Shown: positions 1 through 12,949, numbered from the stretch's first letter. The stretch is DNA of 64,000 bases from Solen grandis (GCA_021229015.1 CM037783.1:30733234-30797233), one strand, 5' to 3'. The notes: generated from the letters alone by a model not told the origin. Made by a program: numbers and translations.

Positions 1-183
1 CTATATTGAAAAGCGAGTGTGTTAAGCTCTATGCTATCTGGACCCCTGGCACTGATAGGCTGATGCCTAAGGACAAAGTAGGGGTTTTATGGGGTTGTAC
101 TTGACTTTTGAGGTAATTGGTTAAAACCCTGGTTTGGTTTAAAAGAGAAGGTATAGTTTATGTATTGTGTTTCCTATTTACAG

Positions 184-298
184 GTACTGTCGATGTGAGT
201 TTAAGATCCCGGTGGTGGTGGAGAGGGAGAAACCCCAGCCCCTAGCCCAGACAGGTGAGGTGGAGGAGGAAGAGGTCGTTATCACCGCTTACTCCAAG
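184..298 (+). CDS. Unrecognised gene, antepenultimate coding exon
   Basis: The exon is bounded by a pyrimidine-rich acceptor (CCTATTTACAG) and a GTATGT donor. It enters with one base left of a split codon and ends in phase 0. It encodes about 38 residues: a Cys-containing start (RCEFKIPVVVE) and then an acidic stretch ending VITAYSK. The reading frame joins without a shift to the exon at 2803, which supports it being real. I do not recognise the family. An alternative donor (CAG/GTGAGG at about 254) would give a shorter exon in another frame and is less convincing. The 5' part of the gene lies left of the window. Confidence 0.6.
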
Positions 299-774
299 GT
301 ATGTCATGTTACCCAACAACTAGATGCTCAGTGGCCATGTGTCATCTTTTCAAGGGGCTATTACAATTGTTGTCTCTGCTGCCATATTGTTTATGAAAAA
401 TGTTAATAGTTTACAATAGATTTTCTATATGGCTTTACACATTAGTGTTCAAGATCTCCTGTAGATTTTTACCAACCCCATGTTAGCATACTCAAAATAG
501 TATTATTATCTGTGTGTGTCCCCATTTATGCAGGTATATAAATTAACCTTTGTTTTCATACAAATCACTGTAAAAATCCCCGTTATATACACTGTAAGTC
601 CAGGGTTGTCCAGTTTGACCCTCACATTGTCTAAATGACCCCCAGATATTTCTAAATATCAAGAGCTCACTTGACACCCATGTACAAAAACCAAGGGAAA
701 CTCCTGTAGTCTCCAGTATCAAGTGAATACCAGTGTTTCACAGTTGATTTGATTGACCTGATAAATTTTATATC

Positions 775-976
775 TTAACCCTTTCCCTCATAGAGGAAAC
801 CATGAAAAGACCTATGCGAACAGCATAAAACCGGATCAGCCTGCGAGTAACTCGCAGGCTGATCAGGTTTTATGCTGTTCGCTGCTCCTCAGTGGTCTGG
901 TGGTCTTCTGCAGATCAGGCTTTATGTGGTACCTATTGAGTGCGTCAAAATGAGTCTATATGAGGGAAAGGGTTAA
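775..976. mobile_element. TA-flanked MITE, copy 1
   Basis: The element has terminal inverted repeats TTAACCCTTTCCCTCATA and TATGAGGGAAAGGGTTAA. An internal palindrome at about 828-888 is built around GCCTGCGAGT/ACTCGCAGGC. The outer TTAA is consistent with a TA target duplication next to an ACCCTTTCCC terminus, as in Tc1/mariner-derived MITEs. A second copy lies at 3983. It lies in an intron of the first gene and has no coding capacity. Confidence 0.75.
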
Positions 977-1261
977 TTGATTTCACTGCATTACATGTAT
1001 TACTATTCTAGCTCACTCTCTCTCTGTCTCTCTCTAGCTTCCTTCTACACACATTAGAAGGGTAAATCTATTTAAAACTAGAAAACTTTTGGAAAATTGA
1101 TAGCTTGCAATGACATGTATTAGTCTGTTATTATGAAGAATACTGTGCAATTTTATTTTTACGTACAGGTTACGAACATTCCTTGGTTTTTAACTTGGAA
1201 TATTTTGGTTTTGTCACTGGAATATTGTTCCCTCTTCATGGTGGTGTAGATTTGCCCTCAT

Positions 1262-2409
1262 TTTTGTGTCGCCTGCATAGCATGGCAGACACATAGGGAT
1301 CACTTTGTCCGTCGTCGTCGTCGTCGGTGTCGTCGGCGTCGTCGGCGTCACACTTTCTTGTCCGGAGCATAACTCGAAAAGTATTTGAGGTATCACCTTG
1401 AAACTTAAAACATGGATAGATCACATTGAGGTGGAGTGCAGTGCACAAGAATGATAACTCTGACTTTCGTATTTTCTGAGTTATTACCCTTTGTTGATTC
1501 TGAGATTTTATTTTTGTCCGGACCATAACTCAAAAAGTATTTGAGGTATCACCTTTAAACTTAAAACATGGATAGATCACATTGAGGTGGAGTGCAGTGC
1601 ACATAAATGATAACTCTCACTTTCTTTTCTCCTGAGTTATTGTCCTTTGTTGATTCTCAGTCTTTATTTTTGTCAGGAGCATAACATAAAAAGTATTTGA
1701 GATATTGCTTTGAAACTTCATAGATGGAAAGATCTCATGGATTTGTAGTGCAGTGCATAAGAATGATAACTCTGTTTTATTTTCTGAGTTATTTCCCTTT
1801 GTTGATTTTCAGACTTAATTTTTGTCTGGGGCATAACTCGAAACGTATTTGAGGTGTTGACTTGAAACTTCATAGATCTCAATGGTCTGAGTGCAGTGCA
1901 CATGAATGATAACTCTGTTTCTCTTTTTCCTTGAGTTATTGCCCTTTGTTGATACTCAGACTTCATTTTTGTCTGGAGCATAACACGAAAAGTATTTGAG
2001 GTATTACTTTGAAACCTCACAGGTGGAAAGATCTCATGGAGTGCATTGTGCAAGAATGATAACTGTTGTATTTTTGGAGTTATTTCCCTTTGTTTATTTT
2101 TTTGGATTTAATTCTTGTGTGGTGCATAACTTGTAAAGTATTTGAAGTGTTGCCTTAAACATTTATAATAGATACATCTCATTGGTCTGAGTGCAGTACA
2201 CAAGAATGATAACTCAATAATGATAATGATGACTACAAACTGCAACATATATATAATTAACGTCATAAGTGCTTAATGACGTCATAATTTTTCTTACAGT
2301 TAATGTTTTGAATTCATAGTCATTCTGACACTCCTCTGATGAAGACTGTATAGTCGAAAGTGCTCGGGAAAATTATTACATATTGCACTGTTTGAATATT
2401 TTATTCCCT

Positions 2410-2475
<66 letters not shown>

Positions 2476-2615
2476 ATTTGGTGTTATTTTGTACCTCACA
2501 AAATAGATTATGCTTTATCAATAGTTTGTCAAAAGATCGATTTTCTAGTCAATTCTTTCATCAAACATGCTTAAATGCAGGCGACACAAGTGTTCCGAGG
2601 AACACCCACATCTAG
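1262..2615 (+). mobile_element. Pearl/HINE-like non-autonomous Helentron-type element
   Basis: The structure matches bivalve pearl/HINE elements. Subterminal inverted repeats lie at 1265-1278 (TGTGTCGCCTGCAT) and 2575-2588. A CGT/CGG-rich simple repeat at 1310-1352 is followed by about five to six diverged tandem units of about 150 bp starting near 1354. Each unit carries GCATAACTCGAAAAGTATTT and GTGCAGTGCAC-type motifs. A 3' hairpin (GTGTTCC-GA-GGAACAC, 2589-2604) precedes a terminal CTAG at 2612-2615. The right part also holds a poly-C/poly-A/TA/GT microsatellite (2407-2475). It sits in an intron of the first gene. There is no protein, and the 5' edge is approximate. Confidence 0.7.
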
Positions 2616-2802
2616 TCATGTATAACACTGCTTAAACTGAAATAAGAAATCACATATACTGTCCCATTACCAAAATAAATCTGATATCCTTTCATATTGT
2701 TGAGTCTGGGTATTCATCATGTGATGTGGTAGTTCTACTTTGGAAGCATAGTCAGTATTTCTACACAGATGTAATTTTAGTGATTGGTTGCTACGGTTAC
2801 AG

Positions 2803-2934
2803 TGGGATGCAGTACAGACGTACATGGTGCGACCGGACAACAGGCCAGTGATCCTGAACCGGGCCTCGTCAACCAACACCAGTAACCCGTTTGGCTCCAC
2901 GTTCTGCTATGGTGTGCAGGACATGATCTTCGAG
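2803..2934 (+). CDS. Unrecognised gene, penultimate coding exon
   Basis: This exon is exactly 44 codons, phase 0 at both ends, between acceptor GGTTACAG and donor GAG/GTGAGT. The peptide begins WDAVQTYMVRPDNRPVILNR and continues with NPFGSTFCYGVQDMIFE. GC content is clearly higher than in the flanking introns. It reads straight on from the TAYSK end of the previous exon and into the terminal exon at 3235, so the three exons form one open C-terminus of about 106 residues. No hydrophobic segment or known catalytic motif is visible, and the family remains unassigned. Confidence 0.75.
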
Positions 2935-3093
2935 GTGAGTCGCTGACTGTCATAGTGCTGAAAGACTTCATCATTATGCCATCTTTACAATAGATTTGCA
3001 CCAAACAAGATCAAAATAAGCTTGTATTATTCTATACCTTATTATTTACAATCAGAGACCCCTCCCTTCTAAGAAACAACATGATGCAAGGCT

Positions 3094-3225
3094 GGAGGCT
3101 AGAACTCAAACCTTTGACCTGGTTGTGGAGGCCAGAACTCAAACCTTTGACCTGGTTGTGGAGGCCAGAACTCAAACCTTTGACCTGGTTGTGGAGGCCA
3201 GAACTCAAACCCTTGACCTGGTTGT
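3094..3225. repeat. 33-bp tandem repeat, four copies, next to a splice site
   Basis: Exactly four units of 33 bp (GGAGGCCAGAACTCAAACCT and 13 more bases) are nearly identical, so the array is young. 33 is a multiple of three, so both strands stay open through it, but it lies inside an intron. Its end is about 9 bases from the terminal exon's acceptor. Confidence 0.9.
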
Positions 3226-3234
3226 CCATTTCAG

Positions 3235-3309
3235 GTTATGCAAAACCAGCATATAGCCTCGGTGGCCATCTACCAGCAGAAACCAACCAATCAGGTCGCA
3301 GTTTCCTGA
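3235..3309 (+). CDS. Unrecognised gene, terminal coding exon with stop
   Basis: A phase-0 exon after acceptor CATTTCAG encodes 24 residues (VMQNQHIASVAIYQQKPTNQ and then VAVS) and ends in TGA at 3307-3309. It completes the reading frame of the exons at 184 and 2803. The acceptor sits about 9 bases after a four-copy 33-bp tandem repeat, so the usual branch-point and polypyrimidine region is made largely of repeat. The 3' UTR start follows; the first plausible AATAAA is at 5116-5121. Confidence 0.7.
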   Translation, partial: VMQNQHIASVAIYQQKPTNQVAVS

Positions 3310-3982
3310 CAACTACTGTTGCCTAGGCTACTCACCGACTTGACCAATGAAATTGCAGCAAACTAGTCATGGCTGGACTGGGAGAAATCAACAGACAGAC
3401 AGACGGAAGATTCCGGATGATATTATGGTTCAACATCGTCTAGACAAGAAATCAGTGTATAGATGGTCTGCCACGTTTCTTATACGGCATTTTCTTGAAT
3501 CTTTACCTCCCATCTACACCATCATACATCACAGTTTATTACAGAAAGGCTGGATCAAACTGAAAACAGATTGTAGTCTGAAGGGGGTCTACTGTGTTAC
3601 TCTATTATCTTGTTGGAACTGATGAGTAGTTGACAGTATACAAGTCTGAGAATTGGCAGGCAGATCTTGTGTAATTCTAGTAACATATGACTTGAATGTG
3701 TTAAAAAATTAACATGACTGAACCCATTTTGGGGGCAAAAATCTTTAATTGTCGGCAAAAATCTTTAAATGCCTTTCCAGGATCCAGCCAAAGAACTGCT
3801 GTATGAACCAGATTCACAGTCAACATAAAAAGAAATCAAAACTTGAGAGTTAACCCTAAACCACATGAGAGTTATCAACTAATGATCAAGTTGACCAGTT
3901 TATATCCAGATTAGAAACTTACGAGCTGATCTGGTTTAAAATTGTTGCTCTGCAGTACTTTGGTGATCAGAAGGGAACACTG

Positions 3983-4224
3983 TTAACCCTTTCCCTCATA
4001 GAGGACACCATGAAAAGACCTATGCGAACAGCATAAAACCAGATCAGCCTGCGAGTAACTCGCAGGCTGATCAGGTTTTATGCTGTTCGCTGCTCCTCAG
4101 TGGTCTGGAAATGAGGATTTTACAATTAAATTTGGTAAGGTTTGAGTTTGGGTTTCTGCAGATCAGGCTTTATGTGGTACCTATTGAGGGCATCAAAATG
4201 AGTCTATATGAGGGAAAGAGTTAA
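3983..4224. mobile_element. TA-flanked MITE, copy 2, with an insertion
   Basis: This is the same family as the element at 775: identical TTAACCCTTTCCCTCATA end and internal palindrome. It has about 45 extra bases around 4109-4155. It lies downstream of the stop codon of the first gene, possibly in its 3' UTR. Confidence 0.75.
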
Positions 4225-4345
4225 AATGAGTCTATATGAGGGAAAGAGTTAAAATGAGTCTATATGAGGGAAAGAGTTAAACCAGTCTATATGAGGGAAA
4301 GGGTTAAACCAGTCTATATGAGGGAAAGGGTTAAACCAGTGGTGA
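4198..4345. repeat. Tandem copies of the MITE right terminus
   Basis: The right end of the MITE at 3983 is repeated about five times with a 27-28-bp unit (GTCTATATGAGGGAAAGRGTT). Two sub-variants occur, with AAAATGA and AAACCA spacers. The array apparently grew from the element's own end. Confidence 0.85.
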
Positions 4346-7300
4346 AAATTGTTTTCAGTCTGCTCAGGTTTGACAGTGGTATACTGAGATTTAAGATGGT
4401 GAAACTGAAAGGTAAAAGTTTAAATTTCAACTCAGTATATCAGCATCTCATAACGTATTTTTAATTTCTATATCATTGTTATTGATGGTACATTTTAGCA
4501 TTTTATTTTCTGTTTTTAATTATTTTATGATTTTGTAAAGCAGGTATGGTACAGTTATCATTCCCAATATTTTGTTGATGTTTTGCTTGAATGCATTGAG
4601 TGAGAGGGAGAGGATATTTAATTGTGTAAATATTTTGTGAATTGTATAATTTAAAAAAAAAATCCATGTAAAAACAACTATATACATTTTAGGGAATGTG
4701 TAGAAAAAATGTGAAATTGCTGTATTTTCGTTCATTTAGATCCATGTAGTTTATATTTTGTGACATAGTCTTTTTATTTTTCTGTAGTGTGAAAGATCAG
4801 TTCATCTGTCTACATCCCTTTATTAACAGTTTTTCATTTATTCATTTTTTAAATGGATACACATTTTTGTGTGCATGTGCAACTTCTAATATTTTTTGTA
4901 TTTTTTCACACTTTTCCCTAGTTAATTGTTAAATGAAGGATAAAATAAGTATATCAGAGGTAACGGCAATATTTGTGTTTCTTTAACTACTTGCGGAAGT
5001 AATATGTCAAGCATCTTTTTTTTTTATTTCAAATCAGACAAAAACGTAGTGGCTGAAGAAGAATTTTTATGTGAAAATATATTTTGAAAAAGTATGAATT
5101 TTCACAAATGGCTTTAATAAAATACTTATGCTGTAAGACATTTATTTAGAAACTAAAAGTTGTGGAAGAAATACTGCAGTTGTGAAAATATTTTATGCTA
5201 TTATCCATTTATTTTACTTTTATTTTAAATTTGTAACTATTTCTGCAAAATGACCAGATTTTTACTGACTTTATACATTTGTTGAATCTTTTATCCTACA
5301 ATATATATTTATTTACATGAAAGTGAATGCTTTTTATCATTGAATCGAAATTGAGGTACTTGAGCTTTTAATTGCCAAATGTAGATGCTAAATAAGATTT
5401 CCATTTTGTTATCTTTAATGTACACAAACAGCATTTAAGAAACATCTGCATAACCATGTTAAACCCTTGTATATCAGATCAACCTAAAGTCAATTAACAC
5501 CCTGATAAGGCACTGTATTCACACACACACAAAATGAAAGTTCCTACAAACTCAAAAGATATTGCTGTATACTGGTTTATCTGTTGTTATTTGAGAGAAA
5601 TGGAAAGCAATGGATATTGAACTGAGGTATTTGTGTGTGTATTTAGTCTGGTTTTGTTCACTTTTCAATTCATCAGAGACTGTAGATGCACCTTAATCCA
5701 ATGTCTTACAGCCAGATTCACAGATGAAATGTTTCCTGCATCAATAGTCACACAGATGATACGTAATGTTTCCTGCATCAATAGTCACACAGATGATACG
5801 AAATGTTTCCTGCATCAATAGTCACACAGATGATACGTAATGTTTCCTGCATCAATAGTCACAAGATAATTGCAACACCTTGTATGAAAATATTAATATG
5901 AGAGAGATATAGTCTTAGAAATTAATTTTATACTCTTTTTTTTTTCTAATGTTTTATCAATTTTTCTTTTGTTAAGACACATGATATTTAAAAAAAAAAA
6001 ACAGCATATTAATCAAAGTAAAAATAGAAAGTTTATTCAATAATTCAATTTTGACAGTTCCATAATTTGAAGACCATCACGTGAATGGTTGCTGTAGTGC
6101 AAGGGAGGTAACTCCTTGGAGTCTTTTCTTGAAAGTGTATAAACCTCAACTATGTGTATAACATCAAATGATTCAGATGTCATAATGGTCGGGTTGGAAT
6201 ATGTTTATACGCGGTTAGTTAGGGTCGCAACCTTCCAAGTAATAACAGCACAGAAACTACCTGTAAGATTTAAGTAGAGGTACACTAAGGTCTGAAATAA
6301 GTTATAAAAGAAATGTTATTAAGGTGGGATTTTTTTCAGGTCATGCATGTTTCTGGTTAGTTCATTGTCAACAATGATGTTTTTAGGATTGAACCATGTG
6401 TATTTTATATTAATATATGTTATGCTATTAAGTGCTCTAGATATTTTAATATATTGAAAGGAAAAAGAAATGCTGGATAAATGTTTGAGTTTAATTGAAG
6501 GAATTTATAAGACGTCCTTGAAATGTTATTGATACAGGTGTAAAACATAAATAATTATTTAAATGAGGATAATCTCTTTAAATACACCTTTCCTGGTCCC
6601 CTGGGTCATCAGCCTCTTGTGTTTGCTCATATCAATATTTCTTTAATAAAAAAAAAAGATTTACAGTAATATTATAAAATATGTAAATTATTGTCATAAA
6701 ATTTTCAAAGAAACACAACTCTATTCACTGATGTTTATGACTGTAGTTAAACATTGTTTTGACAATGTAAGCTTGTAAGATTCTGAATCTTATGTATAGA
6801 CTTGGGATGAATCTTATGTATAGACTTGGGATGTTGATGACTTAGGGTCCAGGAGTTGGAGTCGATCTGTAGTGACTAAAACCAAGTCAGGTGGTCAAGT
6901 CTTGATCTCACCACTGAGAAAATCTGACTGACTCCCAGCTTTTTTTTCTCATTATGTTACAAAGTAATACTACACTATATGTTGGGAGTGGAAACCAATC
7001 TCTCTTTACTAGTCTGTAAGTCTTATTATTTCCTACCTAATTTTATGTTCTGTATTGATAGCTTTTTGTTGTTGTGTGTGTGTGCATGGGAATAGAAGTT
7101 TAATTAATCAAATTTGAGGTTGAATGTAATTGTTTTTCCAGAGAAATACTTTTTGACAGTACTGTTTTTACACAGAAGCCAGAAGGCAATTTTCAGTAGG
7201 AAGAATCAGTGACCTTTCAGCTGGCAATGTTCAAATCTGCATCTTTTGTTAGATCCTTTTTTGAAGTCCAACAGACATGGCTTTATGATTGATTGTTTAT

Positions 7301-9640
7301 TAAGTTTATGAATTATTGAATCTGCAATAGTTTGAACTACTTTGATCTGCCATACAAAAAGGACTACATTACTTGTATATGGAGTGTTTACTGCCATATT
7401 TGTTTAAAATGGTTTAACACTGGTACACAGATTTTTCTCTTATGTTTAAGCAAAGGTAATATCAATGACAAATGAAACCTTGTATTCAAAAAAATGAATT
7501 GTTACAGTTATAAAGTTATAAGAAATTGATTTGCATTTTATTGTATTTCATTTTTTGTCCCAGTATTTTTAATCTCATGTTTTTTTTTCTCTGTTTTATA
7601 GTATTATTTGTACTATTATAAAGAAATAATTTGTTTATTGAGGTGTTGGATCATTATTAAGTATTAAACTATTTATTGAGGGAAATAAACTGTTTATAGA
7701 GGGAAATAAACTTCATATAAACAGGTGTGAAATATTCAGAATTAAACTTTATGAAAGGTGGGGGGGGGATTAAGAAATCAACTGTTTGAAAAGGGGTGGG
7801 GGGATGGAATTTTGTCAAAAATTAAGTGTTTACAGAAAGCATGATGAGGCCCTGTAAGACGAGGGAACACAGTGGGGCCTGTTTCAGGGTCCACCTATAC
7901 TGAACAGGCAGTCTGTATTAAGAGTCCAACTGTTTGATGTTCACTCATCATTCCACAACCCATATTTAGCTGCCAGTTTCTTGTATTTCCTCGATTGGCA
8001 GGTAAAGAAAAAGGACACACCCTCTGCCAACCTACTGTACTTGCCATTGTCCATTGAGTTTGGTCAGGGTAAGGAGATTTATTCCTCCAGGAAACATGAC
8101 CAGTCTTTTTGTCTAATGTTGGAAACAGTGGGGGGGGGGGGGTGTGCACCATTTTCTGGAGTTCGGGGGAAGAAGAATCTTTGAGAAAATAATAATTTTT
8201 GGTGGAAACTGCATGAATTTTAAGAATTTTCCGTGGAGAAGATGTCTATGAATAGCACTTGAATAAAGAAAACAAGCCCTGCTTGAATTTTTCAAAACAA
8301 ATACTCTAGTCTGAACTAGAAGCCATCAAGAAGGAATACCAGGTAGTTAGTTGTAAAAATTGGCTTACCTGTTGACCATACATGAATCTCTACACTTCTC
8401 TCCAACCTTGTTGTCATTTTTAAAGGACACCCAACTATTATATACCCTCATATAGTGTCATAGAGTGTACTTAATTTCTAGAAGACTTGAGACTTGAACT
8501 TTGGACCCCTTGTCTTGGTGAATGCTCAGTACACCGAGTCACTAAAGTGAGTCGACAACAGCCTGATCTTTATGCAAAACTACCTCAGGTGTGGCCTGCA
8601 AGTCTCTTTAAATTACATAAACTTGGCTTGCAATTCAACACTTTTCTACAAATATACAAAGACTGCAAAGTTTGGTGTTGCAAAGTTATGATTTTAGCAT
8701 GGTTTGTCAATGTAAGAGCTTGATTGGTGTATTTACACACCTAACATAAGAAAGATATGATGTCATTTACCCTGTGAATTCTTTAAAATCTATCAAATTT
8801 GGAGACTGCATGGAATTAGAATCTTGAAATTTTGAAAACATATTTAAAAAGTTGTATTTCCCCCAGTTCCTTTCAAAACCTTCTGAGAGTCATTGTAGTT
8901 GCAGTGGATTCAGGACTCCTTTTTTCAGTGTCAGATTATGTTCACAGTTCTTTGGACTGATTCTTAAACAATTTAGCACACCTGTAGATAAGTGAGATAT
9001 TTAGAATATGATACAACTTCGAAGCTTCAAACTTTGTTGGGTAACATGACTGGGTGTGGTATCATGCCACATGTCTATGGCGTGATATTGCAGTGTGGCA
9101 GCACTATATCTGTCTCAAGTAGACATTGCCTCCAGCTGACTGAATTACTGTCAGTGAGACTTTCAACCCAACAAAACAAACTCTGTAGAAAAGATTTTAA
9201 TACATACTTAGCATTTTGTCATTTTGAAGCTTTTTTCTCTTTTTTTTTTCAATAAAAATATATTTCTTAATAATAAGTGTACAGGATACTTTTCAGAGTC
9301 TTATAATAACCTGGATTCTGTGATCTAAAAGTGTTGTTGAAACTTGCATATTTTGAAATCTGAATTTGGCAGGTTAGTAAAACGGGGCCTATTGTTAATG
9401 ATCGTAAATGAAGAAATATAGCAGACAGATCATATTGATAGAATCTGTGAGGTGTTTTAAAAGAATAGTGTATGCCATATTGTAGTATACAGATGATGAT
9501 GATGATGATGATGATGATGTGTGTATGTGGATGTTAAAGTTATCTTGTTTTTTACTTTTCTTGTACAAAATGTGGTGCAGACAGACTCTAGTATGAGTGA
9601 GCTCCTGTGATTGGATATATATTTTTGTGTTTTCATTAGA
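4346..9640. other. No gene seen; 3'-UTR or intergenic AT-rich DNA
   Basis: Open frames here are short, AT-biased and show no domain. A 37-bp unit is repeated four times at 5728-5864, and a 26-bp duplication lies near 6782-6831. Poly-G runs occur near 7760 and 8131, and a GAT microsatellite at 9492-9518. AATAAA hexamers occur at 5116 and at several other places, but none can be assigned as the poly(A) signal of the first gene. Confidence 0.6.
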
Positions 9641-9649
9641 AGTGTCATG

Positions 9650-10105
9650 CTGATTGGATATCTACTGTCATGTGACCAAATGAAGGTCATTTATTGCATA
9701 TATGTTGCCATGTGACTATAAGCATCTCATTTTGATTCCTAATTAAGGTCTTTTTGATTGGATATATATTGTCAGGTGACCAAATACAGGTCATATTGAT
9801 TGGATTTATATTGTCATGTGACCCAATTAAGGTCTTTTTGATTGGATATATATTGTCAGGTGACCAAATACAGGTCATATTGATTGGATATCTTTTATTA
9901 GTCAAGTGGCAAAATATAGATCATTCTGATTGGATATAGATTTCCATTTAAAAGGTTTTAAAGGTTGGATATCTTTCATGTGATGAAACTTAAGGTCATT
10001 TTGATTAAATATATTGTCAGGTGACCAATAAAGGTCATATTGATTGGATACCTATTAAAAGTCATGTGGCTCAATAAAGGTCATTATTATTGAATAATGA
10101 TATCA
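9650..10105. repeat. Degenerate minisatellite, about 42-bp unit
   Basis: Imperfect tandem units are recognisable by GATTGGATATATATTGTCA, GTGACC and AGGTCAT. They occur about ten times with substitutions and small indels. Some pairs form a higher-order unit of about 86 bp (near 9755-9890). Open frames through it are by-products of the repeat. Confidence 0.85.
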
Positions 10106-11691
10106 TGTGACTTGTAGATGGTGAGGACTGTGTATATATATATATGATATTTACTTAGATTTAATGGAAACAATTGCAATCTCATTGGACTTGTATATGA
10201 AAGGGAGGGAATAATTTACCAGGAGAAAAACTTGTGCAATTTAACTAGAGACGCTGGGTACTGAGTGGTAATATATAACTGTGTTGTAGATAATTTGACT
10301 CTGGTACGATCTCGTGTTACTATTCTGTAATTAGTCATTACTGTGTATCCATAGTATGAAAATCAAGTGCATACCGGTATGTGTGAATGCTTACGTGGAA
10401 GCGAGTTCTAGCTTAATTATATGAATTTAGAAATGTTACCATGCTTTGTACTCATTCAGCGTAAAGGTTAAGAAGAGTATTTATTGATTACATGTATGAT
10501 TTTCTCAACAAATAACATATGTGTCAGAATAAAAGAACTTTGTAAGGATAGTCTTTTAAAACATCAGAACAGATAGTACGTTTGAAATGTCTCTGGAGGG
10601 CTTGTTGCAAAACTACATGTCTTGTAACTATTTAGTTTTGTACTAAGCCCGGTGTCGTTACATTCAGATTTTTTTTAAAATCTTTTTTACAGATATTTGG
10701 AGTAAATGAAATGCAGATGGTTTATGTTAACAAACTTGACATGATATATTAAACACAATTGAATTTAAATCTTTTGTGCAGATGGTCTGTTCTTGCATTT
10801 GGGTGTACAGACAGTTTTTCTAGTTGTAAGGCATATTTGATAGAAAATTTGGGGGCTTGGTTCAATATAGACATTGAAGAAGATAAAATACTTTTGCACC
10901 AGTCCCTCAGAATTGTTTGTGTATTCATTAAGTACAGATGGACAGTTTAATTACATTGTATACATGTCTTGTGTAACATATTGTATCTATATCTTGCTTA
11001 TAAGGGAAGGCTATGTTTTCCCATCTGGTAAGAACTCATGTGTTGATATCTGGTTGAACTATGAATAAATAGTGTATGGTTACAGTGACAGAGTGAAATG
11101 ATTGTACTATCATTCACCTATATTTTTGTCTTTCACTCATAAACAAGAAATAAAATCATATATTTTGATGTTTCATCTGGAACACATAAAGGAGCCATAA
11201 AACATAAAAAAATCATTTGATGAAATTCATCCATTAGAAATAGTAACAGAACCATCTATAAAAGAATTGAAACCTCAAAACAATCTTTTTGATTCATGGT
11301 ATACTTTTTGTGACATATCTTTCCGGACAAAGTGAAGTATTGAAGTAAACAAAGATGTATCTTTTATGAATTGGAATTTTGCTCACTTTACATTCTCCTG
11401 GTAAAAATAATATCATTAAATTATTTACAAATTGAATTTATAAACATCAAACACATCGAAAGCTCAATTTTGTCATTTTTGTACTTGGAGATTGTATATA
11501 TGCATCAGGTGGAAATGTTCATTTATAAATGTGTGCAAGGAAGTATGTTTAAATGTTTTTACTCATTCAGAGTTATTTGAAAGTTTGTAATTAGAAATAC
11601 ATTCACAGTGTATGGCAGGTTCTTCACTCACTTTAACCTCATTTTCATAATTTGAATTTTTCATTGTACATAGGATTCTGTTTGGGTGATG

Positions 11692-12946
11692 GTCGTTTTG
11701 TCGACCAAACCGTTTCGTTGAACTGATTATGTATAGTAAATGAAAAGTCGTTTCGTCTCCTTGAATATTCAATAGGCGGAAAGTGTGAAATACTTAATTA
11801 ACACACAATTACTCTTGCATTATTAATGGTAGTTGTTTAATGCAGGTGTATTTTGCATTTAAATAATCAGCAGATATTTAATCGATATGGAGCACATATA
11901 AACAAATACCGTCGTCATCACCATCATCATCATCATCAAGTACAACAAATACCGAATAATGAGTGATAAAAAAAGTGTTTATTCATCCTAAACTAGTGTG
12001 CGATTAATTATGTATGAATGATCCTCTCCCATTCGGACAACAATATATATACGTACATTAAACAAATACTGAGTGATAAAAAGTGTTTATTCCTCCTAAC
12101 ACCTGTTTCTCCGTATAGAATACAATTTTGAATACTGATTTTGACAGACATATTTTAAAAATTTCAATTTAACTTTTTCTAAGATGTTATTTCCATGGCC
12201 CCATATATCACAGCCATATAATAAAATTGGCTTTATAGTTTTTTGTTTGTTTGTTTTTTGTTGTTTTTTTTCAAATAGATCAATCTTTAAATCAATACTG
12301 AAACATAAATGTTACACGTTCACAACTTTTTGCATATATGGTATTAAGGTATGTAAAAAGTTTCCCAAAACAGCTCAGAAGGGTTATTGGACGATAGTTT
12401 TCTGGATTAGACACATCACCTTTGTTCTTATAGATCGGGCTTATTACCCCAATAACTCATTTTTCTGGAAAGCCGTTTTACATTTAGAAGTAAGCCATCT
12501 ATTGTCGTTAAGATGCTCTTGAAATATATTTTCGATTTTGTAATCACATTATTTATATCACTACCATTGATATTATTTGACTTGTTTAACGTATCTAATT
12601 CATTTACTACGACGTTAATTTTATCCACGTCAATTTTATTTATAGATTGTCTTTGTTTTTACAGTCCCATAATTTAGCTTTTTGACTGCTTGACTTTACT
12701 TTTACTGGTTTTGTGCCTCTTATTTTGAAAACAGCACTGACTGGGTTACGCGCATCCGAATATAATTCACAAATGTCATCTACAGTTAAGTTACAGTTAC
12801 ACATGCTCGAGTAATTAGGTGTGAATGACCCTACAAAAGTATTTCACACCTTCCGCCTACTGAATATTCAGGGCGACGAAACGACTTTTGATGTACTATA
12901 TACTATATATAACCAGTTCGACGAAACGGTTGGTCGACGAAACGAC
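11692..12946. mobile_element. 1.25-kb element with about 105-bp terminal inverted repeats
   Basis: Left end 11692-11793 (GTCGTTTTGTCGACCAAACC...) and right end 12839-12946 are inverted copies with about 80-85% identity, containing GTCGTTTCGTC, GAATATTCA and TAGGCGGAA. The interior, read on the minus strand, shows a broken protein-like remnant at about 12,790-12,180 with several stops, for example DDICELYSDARNPVSAVFKI and, 5' to 3', later GCDIWGHGNN. This could be a piece of a retrotransposon ORF. No clear target duplication was found. Confidence 0.6.
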
Positions 12947-12949
12947 TGT

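Noticed and set aside
2383..2574. ORF with poly-Pro and Ile-Tyr runs
   Set aside because: It is the translation of a poly-C/TA/GT microsatellite.
9457..9690. Minus-strand ORF with a His run
   Set aside because: The His run is a GAT/ATC microsatellite; no domain or splice context supports a gene.
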